Program-made: the position numbers and the translations under genes
Notes under the pieces: model-generated
What the model was told of the DNA's origin: nothing
Seen by the model: the letters and a program-made list of their open reading frames with translations, nothing else
The model's database searches: none
In this document: positions 6,184-6,621 of the stretch, piece by piece
Position numbering within the stretch: the stretch's first letter is position 1
Layout of the letters: every line of letters begins with the position of its first letter
NCBI GenBank assembly: GCA_029863105.1
Contig: JAOTWC010000083.1
Span: 1-6,621, forward strand
Length of the DNA: 6,621 nucleotides
DNA from: Gemmatimonadota bacterium
GTDB lineage: Bacteria > Gemmatimonadota > Gemmatimonadetes > Palauibacterales > Palauibacteraceae
Direction of reading: 5' to 3'

Positions 6184-6621
6184 ATGATCCGCCATCCGAA
6201 CGCCGCGCCTCCCGAATCGGTCGTTATCGTGCGCCTGAGCGCCCTGGGCGACACGGTGCATGTCATGCCGATGGTCGCTTCGCTGCGCAACGCCTGGCCC
6301 GAAACCAGGATCAGCTGGGTCGTCCAGCCGACGACGCATCGCCTGATGGCTTCCCATCCGGATGTGGACGAATTCCTGGTGTTCGAGCGAACCGGCGGGA
6401 TGCGCGCGTATGCCCGATTGCGGCGAGCGCTGACCGGCCGGACGTGGGATCTGGCGCTCGTACCGCACACGGCTCTGAAGGCAGGCCTTGTCGCTGCGAT
6501 GATCCGGGCGCCCAGGAAGCTCGGATACGACCGGGCCCGGGCCCGCGAATTCCACCGGTTGTTTACCACGGAGAGCATTGCGGCTCACGCGCCGCAGCAT
6601 ATGCAGGACGAATTTCTCGAG
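6184..6621 (+). CDS. Glycosyltransferase family 9 protein, heptosyltransferase-like (3' end cut off by window edge)
   Basis: Likely transfers a heptose or other sugar from an ADP- or nucleotide-linked donor to the LPS inner core on the cytoplasmic face of the inner membrane. The 146 visible residues are the N-terminal Rossmann half of an enzyme that is usually 320-370 residues. IVRLSALGDTVHVMPMV (15-31) is the classic GT9 opening. D23 sits at the position of the proposed catalytic aspartate of E. coli WaaC. It is followed by the family-like ISWVVQP (43-49), DLALVPHTALKAG (89-101), the RKLGYDRARARE segment (111-122) and AHAPQHM (134-140), comparable to the H-x-V-D-R region of heptosyltransferases. 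ATG at 6184 is the natural start. An in-frame GTG at 6118 adds 22 residues of non-family character. No clear Shine-Dalgarno sequence is seen. It is divergent from lptF, consistent with an LPS locus. Whether it is WaaC-, WaaF- or WaaQ-like cannot be told. Confidence 0.9.
   Translation, partial: MIRHPNAAPPESVVIVRLSALGDTVHVMPMVASLRNAWPETRISWVVQPTTHRLMASHPDVDEFLVFERTGGMRAYARLRRALTGRTWDLALVPHTALKAGLVAAMIRAPRKLGYDRARAREFHRLFTTESIAAHAPQHMQDEFLE

Noticed and set aside
6078..6578. N-terminal extension of the lptF frame by about 167 codons
   Set aside because: The extension runs antisense to the GT9 gene, has no family similarity, and the GTG at 6077 gives the expected LptF N-terminus with a ribosome-binding site.
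1..6621. Mobile elements, CRISPR arrays, tRNA or rRNA genes, or a novel defence system
   Set aside because: No direct-repeat arrays, transposase motifs, tRNA-like cloverleaf or nuclease/helicase signatures were seen. Every coding frame belongs to a known metabolic or envelope family.

Overview
This window reads as a compact envelope and sulfate-activation operon from a GC-rich Gram-negative bacterium. Nearly all of it is coding. One six-gene block lies on the minus strand, and a single divergent gene enters at the right edge on the plus strand. GC-rich codon use, repeated GTG starts and the LPS-transport permeases fit a diderm. The wording of the two Lpt permeases, such as the NEITAIKASG loop and the residues around the last transmembrane helices, recalls Gemmatimonadota proteins. 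That placement comes from memory of the family, not from a search, and should be held loosely.

Layout, read in the direction of minus-strand transcription (right to left). lptF (6077-4761) starts the block, and its stop overlaps the GTG start of lptG (4764-3688). The stop of lptG overlaps the GTG start of cysQ (3691-2777). A 75-base gap holding a strong stem-loop follows, then cysC (2701-2078), sat (2071-920, after 6 bases) and a DegT-family sugar aminotransferase (917 to beyond position 1, after 2 bases). Across 6078-6183 the divergent gene begins at 6184 and runs off the right edge. It encodes a GT9-family (heptosyltransferase-like) glycosyltransferase.

How the genes fit together. LptF and LptG are the membrane subunits of the ABC transporter that extracts lipopolysaccharide from the inner membrane. 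Sat makes adenylyl sulfate (APS) from sulfate and ATP, CysC phosphorylates it to PAPS, and CysQ removes the by-product PAP. The aminotransferase makes an amino-sugar nucleotide, and the GT9 enzyme adds sugars to an LPS-core-like acceptor. The window contains no PAPS reductase, sulfite reductase or cysteine synthase. Tight linkage of a complete PAPS make-and-recycle set to glycan synthesis and export genes therefore suggests that activated sulfate might be used to sulfate a surface glycan. Ordinary sulfate assimilation remains a fully possible alternative, because no sulfotransferase is visible.

No RNA genes, insertion sequences, CRISPR arrays or long repeats were seen, and there is no gene-free stretch over 300 bases. 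All families here are known. The interest lies in the gene combination, a degenerate metal-binding loop in Sat, a roughly 70-residue insertion in LptF and the stem-loop before cysC.
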